Assembly (NCBI GenBank): GCA_965249685.1
Contig: CBDFMN010000003.1
Coordinates: forward strand, 1,674,001 to 1,738,000
Direction: 5' to 3'
DNA: 64,000 nt
Origin: RH-AL1 sp965249685
GTDB lineage: Bacteria; Pseudomonadota; Alphaproteobacteria; Rhizobiales; Beijerinckiaceae
Positions 1 to 7,671 of the stretch are shown here, one piece after another; position 1 is the first letter of the stretch, and every line of letters begins with the position of its first letter. A program made the translations under genes and the position numbers. Below the pieces are notes generated by a model that had not been told where the DNA came from, made no database searches, and saw only the letters and a program-made list of their open reading frames with translations.

Positions 1-60
1 GGCGACGGCAGCGATCGGCTCGGGTTTCTTGGCGCGGGCGATTTCGATGTCGGTGAGCAT
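1..60 (-). CDS. fhs: formate--tetrahydrofolate ligase, N-terminal fragment
   Basis: The minus strand opens with ATG at 60 and encodes 20 residues (MLTDIEIARA...EPIAAVA) before the window edge. The opening TDIEIARA followed by a PIxxVA stretch is the usual start of formate--tetrahydrofolate ligase, which uses ATP to join formate to tetrahydrofolate giving 10-formyl-THF in the cytoplasm. An AGGAT sequence lies just upstream of the ATG. Only the first 4 percent of the protein is visible, so the call rests on that signature. In methylotrophic alphaproteobacteria the enzyme links formate oxidation to assimilation, but methylotrophy cannot be concluded from this gene alone. Confidence 0.75.
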   Translation of the reverse strand, partial: MLTDIEIARAKKPEPIAAVA

Positions 61-249
61 GGGACGCGATCCTGTTTTGGTAGAAGGGCTTGGCCCACCG
101 AGCGACAGCGCCGGGCTTTGCCATGCTTCCCCCAAGCAGGGCAAGCGGTCAAAGGTCCTAACGGCTTACGGATCGCCCGAGGCCTGCTAATTTATCCCAC
201 GCTCGATTCGAACAAAAGTGCGATTCGTAGAAAAGCTGGGTGTGCCGTG

Positions 250-840
250 ATGCCAAGTTCGCTCTCCCCCATTCCGCTGCCGCAGGGCATGACGGATGTC
301 GACTACCTGGCCATTGAAGCCGCCGTGACGGAGACGGTGCGTGGGCGCTGGTTTCTGGCAGAATTCGCGCGGCGCAACCGCGGCGCCGAGGTCGACTTGA
401 TGCTCAGCGCCATGGGCCGCCTGGAAAACTTGGTGAGCGCGCAGGCCCAGATGCAGGCCGTCCTGCCTCCGTTGCCCTCCTCCAACCCGTCCATCCGGCT
501 GATGGTGCAGCGAATCAAGGAGATCGCTGCGGCGCTTGACGACATCGCCCGCGACATGCGCGAGGGCGGCCTGGCGGCACGGTTTTGGGCGGCGGTGGAC
601 CAGCAGGCCCGTGCCGTCGCCGGACTGATGCGGACAGGCGCACCGGAAGCTGACGTCAAGGCAGACGGCGCACCCCACGGCGGCGTGCGGGCCACTGGGC
701 GCGCGCGCGAGGCGCCGCCCCCGGCATCCGAACCGCGCCGGCTACCGCGCGTCGACGCCGCCGTAATCGACCCCCGACTTAACGTGTTCTCAGGGCTTGA
801 TGGCTTGCCGTTGGCGCAGAAGCTGGGCTTCTTTACTTGA
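250..840 (+). CDS. conserved hypothetical protein, alphaproteobacterial
   Basis: This 196-residue protein has no recognised enzyme motif. Residues about 15-45 carry a DYxAIEAAVTET-RGRWFLAEFARRNR stretch that I associate with a conserved hypothetical family of Hyphomicrobiales; the middle is helical, and a Pro/Ala/Arg-rich linker precedes a short conserved-looking tail ending PLAQKLGFFT. The ATG at 250 is preferred because upstream codons (from a TTG at 118) read like non-coding sequence and the family motif sits close to this start. The final 51 bases overlap the 3' end of the opposing glycosyltransferase gene. It is probably cytoplasmic; function unknown. Confidence 0.65.
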   Translation: MPSSLSPIPLPQGMTDVDYLAIEAAVTETVRGRWFLAEFARRNRGAEVDLMLSAMGRLENLVSAQAQMQAVLPPLPSSNPSIRLMVQRIKEIAAALDDIARDMREGGLAARFWAAVDQQARAVAGLMRTGAPEADVKADGAPHGGVRATGRAREAPPPASEPRRLPRVDAAVIDPRLNVFSGLDGLPLAQKLGFFT

Positions 841-1878
841 GGCCCCTGCACGCGCCGCGCCGCAGCGCGCACCGCACGTGGCCTTGGCGGCGGCGACGTT
901 GTCGAGGAACTGCCGCGTGGCGCGGTCCCAGGTGAACGTCTCGGCATGGGCGCGCGCGAGCGCGCGCGGGATATCCAGCGCGGCGAGGCAGGCCGCGCGC
1001 AAGTCCTCGTCCAGCACGCCGGCACCGCTCCCACCGACCACGTCGAGCGGGCCGAGCACCGGGAAGGCCGCGACCGGCAGACCGCTCGCCAGGGCCTCCA
1101 GAAGCACCATGCCGAAGGTGTCGGTCCGGCTCGGAAAGACGAAGACGTCGGCCGAGGCATAGAGCGCGGCGAGACTTTCGCCGCGCTGCACCCCTAGAAA
1201 ATGCGCCTGGGGATAGCGTCGTCGCAGCGCCGCGCCCGAAGGCCCGTCACCCACCACGACCTTCGACCCTGGCAGGTCGAGCGCCAGGAACGACTCAAGG
1301 TTTTTCTCCGGGGCGAGCCGGCCGGCGTAGAGAAACACCGGTTTAGGCAGGTCGAGAGCGATGCGCCTCGCGGGATCGAAGGCCTGTGTGTCGACGCCGC
1401 GCGACCAGTGCATCAACCGTGTAAAACCGCGGCCGGCCAGTTCGCGCGCCAGGCTTGGCGTCGACACCATGGTGCCGTCGCCGGCGTTATGGAAGCGCCG
1501 CAGCAGCGCGTAGGTGAGACGCGCCGGGATCGGGGTGCGCGCGGCGATATATTCGGGGAAGCGCGTGTGATAGCTCGTCGTGAACGGCAGGCCGCGCCTG
1601 AGGCAGAAGCGGCGAGCCGCCAAGCCGACCGGACCCTCCGTCGCGATATGGACATGATCGACGGCGCTGGCGGCGATGTGGCGGGCGGCGGAGCGCTCGC
1701 TCGTCAGGGCAAGCCGGATCTCGCCATAGGTGGGGAGCGGCACGGTTGGAAACAGGGCGGGGGTGAGGAAACGGATCTGCGCGCCGAAGGCGGGCGCGGC
1801 GGTCGCCAGCGCCTCGAGCGAACGCACGACCCCGTTCACCTGAGGGCGGAACGCGTCCGTGGCGACGAGGATACGCAT
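790..1878 (-). CDS. glycosyltransferase family 4 (GT-B fold)
   Basis: The product (362 aa) starts MRILVATDAFRPQVNGVVR, the typical N-terminus of GT4 enzymes of the alpha-mannosyltransferase / SQDG-synthase-like group, with the glycine-rich acceptor loop in residues 10-20. The C-terminal donor domain shows LYAGRLAPEKN near residue 180, VVGDGPSG, and FPSRTDTFGMVLLEA near 245-260, equivalent to the nucleotide-sugar-binding E-x7-E region. A longer frame reaches 2193, but the ATG at 1878 overlaps the TGA of the upstream phosphatase gene (TGATG), so translation is probably coupled and 1878 is the real start. The donor sugar and acceptor cannot be read from sequence; an envelope glycolipid is a reasonable guess. 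Confidence 0.85.
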   Translation of the reverse strand: MRILVATDAFRPQVNGVVRSLEALATAAPAFGAQIRFLTPALFPTVPLPTYGEIRLALTSERSAARHIAASAVDHVHIATEGPVGLAARRFCLRRGLPFTTSYHTRFPEYIAARTPIPARLTYALLRRFHNAGDGTMVSTPSLARELAGRGFTRLMHWSRGVDTQAFDPARRIALDLPKPVFLYAGRLAPEKNLESFLALDLPGSKVVVGDGPSGAALRRRYPQAHFLGVQRGESLAALYASADVFVFPSRTDTFGMVLLEALASGLPVAAFPVLGPLDVVGGSGAGVLDEDLRAACLAALDIPRALARAHAETFTWDRATRQFLDNVAAAKATCGARCGAARAGASSKEAQLLRQRQAIKP

Positions 1879-2738
1879 CAGGCGGCCCGTTGGCCGGCCG
1901 CTGCGATCTCCGGCGGTCGTACGGGCACCCGGCTGTCGCCCGTGGACTGCCAATGCAGGATTTCTAACCGGCCGTCGAAATGCTCGACCACAGCGGTGCA
2001 GGATTCCACGAAGTCGCCCGTATTGACGTAGGTGATCCCGTCGATGTCGCGGATCGTCGAATGGTGGATGTGGCCGCATACGACGCCTTGCGCGCCCTGA
2101 CGCCGCGCCTCGTCCGCAAGTTCTTTCTCGAAGGCGCCGATGAACTTCACCGCGTCCTTCACCTTCAGCTTCGCCCAGGCGGAGAACGACCAATAGGGAA
2201 ATCCCAGTGCCCGGCGTACCCGGTTGAACACGGTGTTGGAGAACAGCGCGGCCTCGTAGGCCCAGTCGCCCAGCAAAGCCAGCCAGCGCGCGTGCGTGAC
2301 GACGATGTCGAACTGGTCGCCGTGGATGACGAGGAAACGCCGTCCATCCACCATTTCGTGGATTGCGCTGTCCATCACCTCCACGCCGCCGAAGGTGAGG
2401 CCAAGATAGTTGCGAGCGAACTCGTCGTGGTTGCCGGGCACGAAGATCATCCGAGCGCCCTTGCGCACCTTGCGCAGCAGCTTCTGGATCACGTCGTTAT
2501 GGGATTGCGGCCAGTGCCAGCCGCCGCGCAGGCTCCAGCCGTCGATGATGTCGCCCACGAGGTAGATGGTGTCGGCGTCGTGGTACTTGAGGAAGTCGAC
2601 GAGGAGATCGGCCTGGCAGCCGCGCTTTCCGAGATGGATGTCGGAGAGGAACAGGGTCCGGAAATGAGCCGGTTCTGGATCTTCGATCACGCTGGACCTG
2701 CCTCGCTCCGGGAAACACGGCCGGTTAAACATAGTCAT
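1878..2738 (-). CDS. UDP-2,3-diacylglucosamine diphosphatase-like metallophosphoesterase
   Basis: The product (286 aa) has the complete calcineurin-type metallophosphoesterase motif series: SDIHLG at 32-37, GDIIDGW at 62-68, GNHDE at 102-106, GDQFD near 137, and GHIHH near 222. This pattern, with a two-metal centre, is that of LpxH-like enzymes, which remove UMP from UDP-2,3-diacylglucosamine in lipid A synthesis. At 286 residues it is longer than E. coli LpxH (about 240) and belongs to the larger alphaproteobacterial relatives, whose substrate is less certain. It is followed by the glycosyltransferase gene with a one-base overlap, so the two are probably co-transcribed. Membrane-associated cytoplasmic action is expected. 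Confidence 0.82.
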   Translation of the reverse strand: MTMFNRPCFPERGRSSVIEDPEPAHFRTLFLSDIHLGKRGCQADLLVDFLKYHDADTIYLVGDIIDGWSLRGGWHWPQSHNDVIQKLLRKVRKGARMIFVPGNHDEFARNYLGLTFGGVEVMDSAIHEMVDGRRFLVIHGDQFDIVVTHARWLALLGDWAYEAALFSNTVFNRVRRALGFPYWSFSAWAKLKVKDAVKFIGAFEKELADEARRQGAQGVVCGHIHHSTIRDIDGITYVNTGDFVESCTAVVEHFDGRLEILHWQSTGDSRVPVRPPEIAAAGQRAA

Positions 2739-2765
2739 GTTGCGGCGCCATGACAGGCCCTCGCC

Positions 2766-3746
2766 TCATCCCCAGAGCGTTGCGCCAGGAGGGTGGATGA
2801 GAGAGCCCTCGAAGCGCAGGCCACCCGGCCGGTCTCGCGCGAGCAGCAGGGGCCCGTCGAGGTCGACGTATCGCGCCCGGGAGGCGAGCAACAGGGCCGG
2901 TGCCATGGCAAGCGAGGTCGCCACCATGCAGCCGACCATGATCTCGAAACCGGACGCGAGGGCCATATCCGCCAGCACCAAGGCCTCGGTAAGGCCGCCG
3001 GCCTTGTCGAGCTTAATATTCACGGCGTCGTAGCGCCCGCGCAACATAGGAAGGCTCGCCCGATCGTGCACGCTCTCGTCGGCGCAGATCGGCACACGAT
3101 GCTCCACTTCGGCCAACCGCGCGTCATGTCCGGCAGGCAAAGGCTGCTCGATCAGCGCCACCCGCAGAACCGCGCAGAGCGCCATCATCGGCTCGAGCGC
3201 GTCAGGTGCCCAGGCTTCGTTGGCATCGACGATCAGGGTGGCGTCGGGTGCCCCTTCGCGCACGGCTCGCAACCGCGCCTCGTCGCCCGCGCCGGCAAGC
3301 TTGATCTTGAGCAGAGGCCGCTGGGCGGCCTGCCGCGCAGCCGCCGCCATCGCCGCTGGCGCGTCGACGGAGATCGTGTAGGCCGTGGTTGTTGGTTGGA
3401 GGCGCTCGAGACCGGCCCGTGCGAAGGCCCGCGTGCCGCTGCGCTTGGCCTCTAAGTCCCACAGCGCGCAATCGAGCGCGTTGCGGGCGGCACCCGCCGG
3501 CAACAACGACAGGAGGTCGAGGCGGCTGCAGCCGCCTTCCACCGCCGCGCGGGCGCCCGCGATCTGGGCCACCACGCTCGCGACGCTCTCATCGTAGCGG
3601 GCATAGGGCACGCACTCGCCGCGGCCGCGGTGCTCGCCTTGCTTCAGCACGGCGGTCACGACCCGCGCCTCCGTCTTCGCGCCTCGCGCGATAGCGAAGC
3701 GGCCGGCAATGGGGAACGTCTCCTCGGCAATCGTCAGCGCGATCAT
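2766..3746 (-). CDS. dgcA: dipeptide (L-Ala-D/L-Glu type) epimerase, enolase superfamily
   Basis: This 326-aa protein is an enolase-superfamily epimerase. Visible catalytic elements are the K-x-K pair (LLKIKL, about 146-148), the metal ligands in DANEAW (about 172), EQPLPAG (about 196) and CADES (about 221), and the opposing lysine in NIKLDKAGG (about 244). These match the muconate-lactonizing/Ala-Glu epimerase subgroup, which racemises the C-terminal residue of dipeptides during murein peptide recycling. Related enzymes in alphaproteobacteria are called DgcA when paired with DgcN; no dgcN is nearby, so the symbol is tentative. The ATG at 3746 is chosen because AGGAGG lies seven bases upstream; a longer frame to 3818 lacks such a site. 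It is divergent from mlaE. Confidence 0.83.
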   Translation of the reverse strand: MIALTIAEETFPIAGRFAIARGAKTEARVVTAVLKQGEHRGRGECVPYARYDESVASVVAQIAGARAAVEGGCSRLDLLSLLPAGAARNALDCALWDLEAKRSGTRAFARAGLERLQPTTTAYTISVDAPAAMAAAARQAAQRPLLKIKLAGAGDEARLRAVREGAPDATLIVDANEAWAPDALEPMMALCAVLRVALIEQPLPAGHDARLAEVEHRVPICADESVHDRASLPMLRGRYDAVNIKLDKAGGLTEALVLADMALASGFEIMVGCMVATSLAMAPALLLASRARYVDLDGPLLLARDRPGGLRFEGSLIHPPGATLWG

Positions 3747-3905
3747 ATTAGGGCCTCCTGCCACACGCATCTGAGAAACGGCGCTCGTCGGCATCCTACG
3801 GCAATGATCGCGCAACACTTTGCCTCAACTTCGACGCGACGGGCTCTTAACTTATCGAGGTTACTGTCGCGCTATCCCGTCCCGCCTCCCTCCGTTCAGC
3901 GTTTC

Positions 3906-5039
3906 ATGCCGCACCCTCCCAATTTTTCCAGCGAGACCTTGGACGCCGCCGTCCGCCTGAAGCTCGCGGGATCCTGGACGATCGACGCCTCGGGCGCGCT
4001 CGAGCGCACCGGCGTGGCGCTCACGGCAGCGGCGGGGGCGGCGAGCCTGGCGATCTTCGACTTTCGCGGCGTCGACCGGCTCGATACGGCGGGCGCCTGG
4101 CTGATCGACCGCTCGCGCCGAACGCTGCGCACGCAGGGCGTCGAGACGCGGGTCGAACTGCTGCGGCCGGAGTTCACGATCCTGCTCGACGCGCTCGACG
4201 GCCGCGACGTGGCGGTCGCTCCCCTGCGCCAGAGCCTCAGCCTCATCGACTTGCTCGCCGATCTCGGGCGCGGCGTCGTTGATTTCGGCCGCGACCTCCT
4301 GGCCGTTCTCGGTTTCTTCGGCGAACTGGCGGCCTCGCTCGGCGCAACGCTGCTGCATCCCAGCCGGTTTCGCGCCACCGCACTCGTCACGCATATAGAA
4401 ACCTTTGCGCTCCGCAGCGTGCCGATCATCGCGCTCATCAACTTCCTGGTCGGCGCCATCGTCGCGCAACAGGGCATCCAGCAGCTCAAGCGCTTTGGTG
4501 CGACGACCTTCGCCGCCGACCTGATGGGCGTGCTCGTGCTGCGCGAACTCGGCGTCCTGCTCACCGCCATCATGATCGCGGGCCGTTCCGGCTCGTCCAT
4601 CACGGCGGAAATCGGCTCCATGAAGATGCGCGAGGAGATCGACGCGCTTCAGGTCATGGGCCTGCGTGCGATGGACGTGCTCGTGGTGCCCCGCCTCATC
4701 GCGCTGGTCGTCAGCCTGCCGATGCTGACCTTCATCGCCGACGTCTCGGGCCTGGCAGGCGGCATGCTCACGAGTTGGGCCTACGGCGGCATAAGCCCCG
4801 TCGCCTTCGGCCATCGTTTGCAGGAGGTCGTTACGACCGGTACGTTCCTCGTTGGCCTCGTCAAGGCGCCGTTCATGGCGCTCATTATCGGCCTGATCGC
4901 GGCGACCGAGGGCCTGCGCGTCCAGGGTTCTGCCGAATCGCTGGGGCGGCAGGTGACCTCTTCGGTCGTGAAGTCCATCTTCATGGTGATCGTCGTGGAC
5001 GGGCTGTTCGCGATGTTCTTTGCCAGCATCCATTTCTAG
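3906..5039 (+). CDS. mlaE: MlaE-type ABC transporter permease with N-terminal STAS domain
   Basis: The product (377 aa) is the inner-membrane permease of an Mla-type phospholipid transporter. Residues about 10-110 form a STAS-like domain (the DFRGVDRLDTAGAWLI segment is the typical core), a fusion usual in alphaproteobacterial MlaE. The rest is the permease: FGATTFAADLMGVLVLRELG, the highly conserved MIAGRSGSSITAEIGSM, and REEIDALQVMG, with about five membrane segments. In-frame upstream codons exist, but the ATG at 3906 sits closest to the domain start. mlaF and mlaD follow at once, forming mlaEFD; the periplasmic MlaC is absent here. Direction of lipid movement cannot be told from sequence. 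Confidence 0.92.
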   Translation: MPHPPNFSSETLDAAVRLKLAGSWTIDASGALERTGVALTAAAGAASLAIFDFRGVDRLDTAGAWLIDRSRRTLRTQGVETRVELLRPEFTILLDALDGRDVAVAPLRQSLSLIDLLADLGRGVVDFGRDLLAVLGFFGELAASLGATLLHPSRFRATALVTHIETFALRSVPIIALINFLVGAIVAQQGIQQLKRFGATTFAADLMGVLVLRELGVLLTAIMIAGRSGSSITAEIGSMKMREEIDALQVMGLRAMDVLVVPRLIALVVSLPMLTFIADVSGLAGGMLTSWAYGGISPVAFGHRLQEVVTTGTFLVGLVKAPFMALIIGLIAATEGLRVQGSAESLGRQVTSSVVKSIFMVIVVDGLFAMFFASIHF

Positions 5040-5052
5040 GAGGGCCGTTACC

Positions 5053-5889
5053 CTGAACACCGCTGTCCTCGATTTTGCTCCCTCGGCCGTGGTCGCGCCC
5101 GAGTCCGCGCCGCTCGCGATCGCGGTGCGTGGCCTGACCGTCGGCTTTGGCGACAGGGTGATCATGGAGGACCTGGACCTCGACGTGGTCCAAGGCGAGG
5201 TGCTGGGCTTCGTCGGTGGCTCCGGCATGGGCAAGTCGGTGCTCACCCGCACCATCCTCGGCTTGGTGCCCAAGCGCGCCGGCCGCATCGCCGTGTTCGG
5301 GCAGGACCTCGACGGCTTGGCGCCCCAAGCCTTCAGCGCGCTGCAGCGCCGCTTCGGCGTCATGTTCCAGCAGGGCGCGCTGCTGTCCGGCCTGACCGTC
5401 AAGCAGAACATTCAAATCCCGCTGCGCGAACACCTTTCCCTTTCCAAGGCGCTGGCCGACGAATTGGCGATGCTTAAGATCGGCCTCGTCGGGCTGCCGG
5501 CGGACGCGGCGAACAAGCGGCCGTCGGAGCTCTCGGGCGGCATGATCAAGCGCGCGGCGCTCGCCCGTGCGCTCGCGCTTGATCCCGAACTCCTGTTCCT
5601 CGACGAGCCTACCTCGGGACTCGACCCCATCGGCGCGGCAGAGTTCGACGAATTGATCGGCACGTTGCAGAAGACGCTCGGCCTGACCGTTTTCATGGTG
5701 ACGCACGACCTCGACAGCCTCTACGCCATCTGCGACCGCGTGGCCGCGCTCGCCGACCGCCAGGTGATCGCATCCGGCCCGATCGAAGCCCTGCTTCGCT
5801 CGGATCACCCATGGCTGCGCGCCTATTTTCATGGCACCCGCGCGCGCCGCTTCATGCCGGCCCGTCCGGTACCGACCCAACCTCATTAG
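5053..5889 (+). CDS. mlaF: Mla-type ABC transporter ATP-binding protein
   Basis: This is the ATPase of the mlaEFD lipid transporter (278 aa from the start used here). Walker A GGSGMGKS is at about 55-62, the signature LSGGMIKR at about 161, Walker B LLFLDEP at about 181 and the switch histidine in MVTHDLDSL. The start is unusual: there is no ATG before the conserved domain. AGGAGG at 5038-5043, overlapping the mlaE stop, is nine bases from a CTG at 5053, making CTG the best-placed initiator. Alternatives are TTG at 5020 (inside mlaE, upstream of that ribosome site) and GTG at 5089 (no ribosome site). The protein acts at the inner-membrane face with MlaE. Confidence 0.9.
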   Translation: MNTAVLDFAPSAVVAPESAPLAIAVRGLTVGFGDRVIMEDLDLDVVQGEVLGFVGGSGMGKSVLTRTILGLVPKRAGRIAVFGQDLDGLAPQAFSALQRRFGVMFQQGALLSGLTVKQNIQIPLREHLSLSKALADELAMLKIGLVGLPADAANKRPSELSGGMIKRAALARALALDPELLFLDEPTSGLDPIGAAEFDELIGTLQKTLGLTVFMVTHDLDSLYAICDRVAALADRQVIASGPIEALLRSDHPWLRAYFHGTRARRFMPARPVPTQPH

Positions 5890-5906
5890 GACTTCGCAAG
5901 GCCCCT

Positions 5907-6947
5907 ATGGAAACCCGTGCCAATTACGCCTTGATCGGCGCCTTCACGCTGGCGATTATCGTCGGCGCCTTCGGCTTCGTCTTCTGGTTCTCCGGAACCG
6001 AAAAGACCGCCGACCTGCGCCCCTACAAGGTGGTGTTCTCCGGCTCCATCAGCGGGCTGGCGGTCGGCAATCCGGTCTTGTTCAACGGCGTAAGGGTCGG
6101 CGAAGTGACAAAGATCGACCTAATGACCGACGACCCCTCGCGCGTGTACGCGCTCATCACCGTCGATGCCCGGGTGCCGGTCCGCAGCGACACCAAGGCG
6201 CGGCTTGAATATACGGGTCTGACAGGGAGCGCCTCCGTCGGGCTGGCGGGCGGGAGCAGCGACGCGGCGGCCCTCGCGACCACGGCAGAGGCGCCGGCGG
6301 TGCTCAACGCGGACCGCTCGGATTTTCAGGACTTGATCCAGACGGCGCAGCGGATCGCCGGGCGCGCCTCCGACATCCTCGACAAAGGCGACAAAATTCT
6401 CAGCGACAACACCGGGCTGATCAACGACTCGGTGAAGAACGTGGCGAAATTCACCGACGCTCTCGCCGCGAACTCGGAGGGTATCAAGGACTTCATGGCC
6501 GCCATGGCCGACGTCGGTCGCACCGTGAAACCGCTGGTGGCCAAGCTCGAGACCTTGGCCACCGACACGGACAACGTGGTCAAGGCGGTCGATCCCAAGG
6601 AGGTGAAACAGATTGTGTCCGATTTCACCTCCGTGTCGGCCAAGCTCAACACCGCCGCCGGCAAGGTGGACACGGTGCTGACGAACCTCAACGGATTCCT
6701 CGCCTCCGACAATTCGAAGGGCGTCGTCGGCGACATCTCGGACGCCGCCAAATCGATCAAGCGGCTTGCCGACAACACCGACGTCCGCACGCGGGAGATG
6801 TTCACGAACTTGACGCGCTTCACCAACACCGGCCTGAAACAATACGAAGGCCTCGCTGCCGACGGTCGCCAAGCCGTCGGCGAAATTGCCAAGCTGGTCC
6901 ATTCGGTGGAAGCCAACCCTCAGCAGTTCCTCTTCGGCAAAAAGTGA
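5907..6947 (+). CDS. mlaD: MlaD / MCE-domain lipid-binding protein
   Basis: The product (346 aa) begins METRANYALIGAF, has one membrane helix at about 8-30, then an MCE domain at about 36-115 containing the fold's FNGVRVGEVTKI stretch and the YTGLTGSASVGL loop. The remaining 200 residues are helical and rich in Asn, Lys and Thr, typical of long MlaD-type proteins that form a hexameric periplasmic ring or tube bound to MlaE. The ATG at 5907 is 17 bases past the mlaF stop; the frame is open further upstream inside mlaF, but the family N-terminus fits this start. It should bind phospholipid in the periplasm. Confidence 0.9.
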   Translation: METRANYALIGAFTLAIIVGAFGFVFWFSGTEKTADLRPYKVVFSGSISGLAVGNPVLFNGVRVGEVTKIDLMTDDPSRVYALITVDARVPVRSDTKARLEYTGLTGSASVGLAGGSSDAAALATTAEAPAVLNADRSDFQDLIQTAQRIAGRASDILDKGDKILSDNTGLINDSVKNVAKFTDALAANSEGIKDFMAAMADVGRTVKPLVAKLETLATDTDNVVKAVDPKEVKQIVSDFTSVSAKLNTAAGKVDTVLTNLNGFLASDNSKGVVGDISDAAKSIKRLADNTDVRTREMFTNLTRFTNTGLKQYEGLAADGRQAVGEIAKLVHSVEANPQQFLFGKK

Positions 6948-6966
6948 CCGCGCGGGCCCAATGGCC

Positions 6967-7365
6967 TCAGTGGATGGTGCAGGACGCGTTGGCCTTGATG
7001 ACGCGCAAGGCCGCCTGGAGCCGCTCGGCGTAGGCGAGGCGGAGCCTGTCCGAGTTGCGGAAGCGGGTGACGACGACGAGGATGAGTTCGAGCAGCACGG
7101 CCCGGTCGGCGCGATCGATCGCGGCGCTCGTCAGATCGGCCTGCTGCGCCAGCCGGGCCAACTCGCCGCGGCGCGCATCGAAGTCTCCCATGTCGCCGTC
7201 GATGAGCGAGAGCCACATCCTGGTGTGCGCGGCGACCACTGCATCGAGGTCGCGCCGTTGCTTGGCGGGGTCGCAATACGTCTGAAGCACTTGCTCGCAG
7301 ATCAAAGGCTCGGCCCAGTCGAACGGCTTTACACGGGTTACGGAATGCGAGGGGACAGTGCTCAT
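6967..7365 (-). CDS. hypothetical protein, 132 aa
   Basis: A 132-residue, mostly helical, acidic protein with no signal peptide or membrane segment and no motif I recognise. It is convergent with mlaD (20 bases between stops) and starts from an ATG at 7365. Alternating charged/hydrophobic helices (for example DLDAVVAAHTRMW and AVLLELILVVVTRF) suggest a small helical bundle. Codon use matches its neighbours, so it is probably a real gene. It is not obviously part of the mla operon or of the stress operon on its other side. Confidence 0.55.
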   Translation of the reverse strand: MSTVPSHSVTRVKPFDWAEPLICEQVLQTYCDPAKQRRDLDAVVAAHTRMWLSLIDGDMGDFDARRGELARLAQQADLTSAAIDRADRAVLLELILVVVTRFRNSDRLRLAYAERLQAALRVIKANASCTIH

Positions 7366-7671
7366 GCGAAATGTCCTTCAGAGAACATTAACGAACAGAC
7401 CTCCGATTGGTTAATGGTGCGTAAACAAGCATCGTTTCGATGCCTTATTTTGAAACAGCGGCGCGGTTTTCACGGGTAACGATAACCGCCGTCGGCGCGG
7501 TGCTCGACCAAGACAGACGTTCTCAAGCCGCTTCAGGCGCGCATCCGCGCGCGAACTTACCCCGGCGAGCCCAGTCGGACGAAGCCTGCCGGCACGCGAG
7601 GCAAGCCGATCAGCCGGAGAGGCGCAAAACGGGTGCGGGCTACGGCCAAAATGGCCCGCGACACCCGACGC
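7366..7671. other. intergenic region between hypothetical gene and spoVR
   Basis: About 300 bases separate the start of the 132-aa gene from the 3' end of spoVR. The first 100 bases are AT-richer and probably hold the promoter of the hypothetical gene (transcribed leftward). A short inverted repeat (GGCCA/TGGCC around 7645-7657) lies just beyond the spoVR stop but lacks a U-tract. No convincing gene is seen. Confidence 0.4.

Noticed and set aside
3861..5411. A 516-codon open frame opposite mlaE
   Set aside because: Composition (Arg/Asp/Gln/His-rich) is that of an antisense shadow, and MlaE/MlaF account for the coding.
7645..7657. GGCCA/TGGCC hairpin after spoVR as a terminator
   Set aside because: The stem is only five base pairs and no run of T follows in the direction of transcription.
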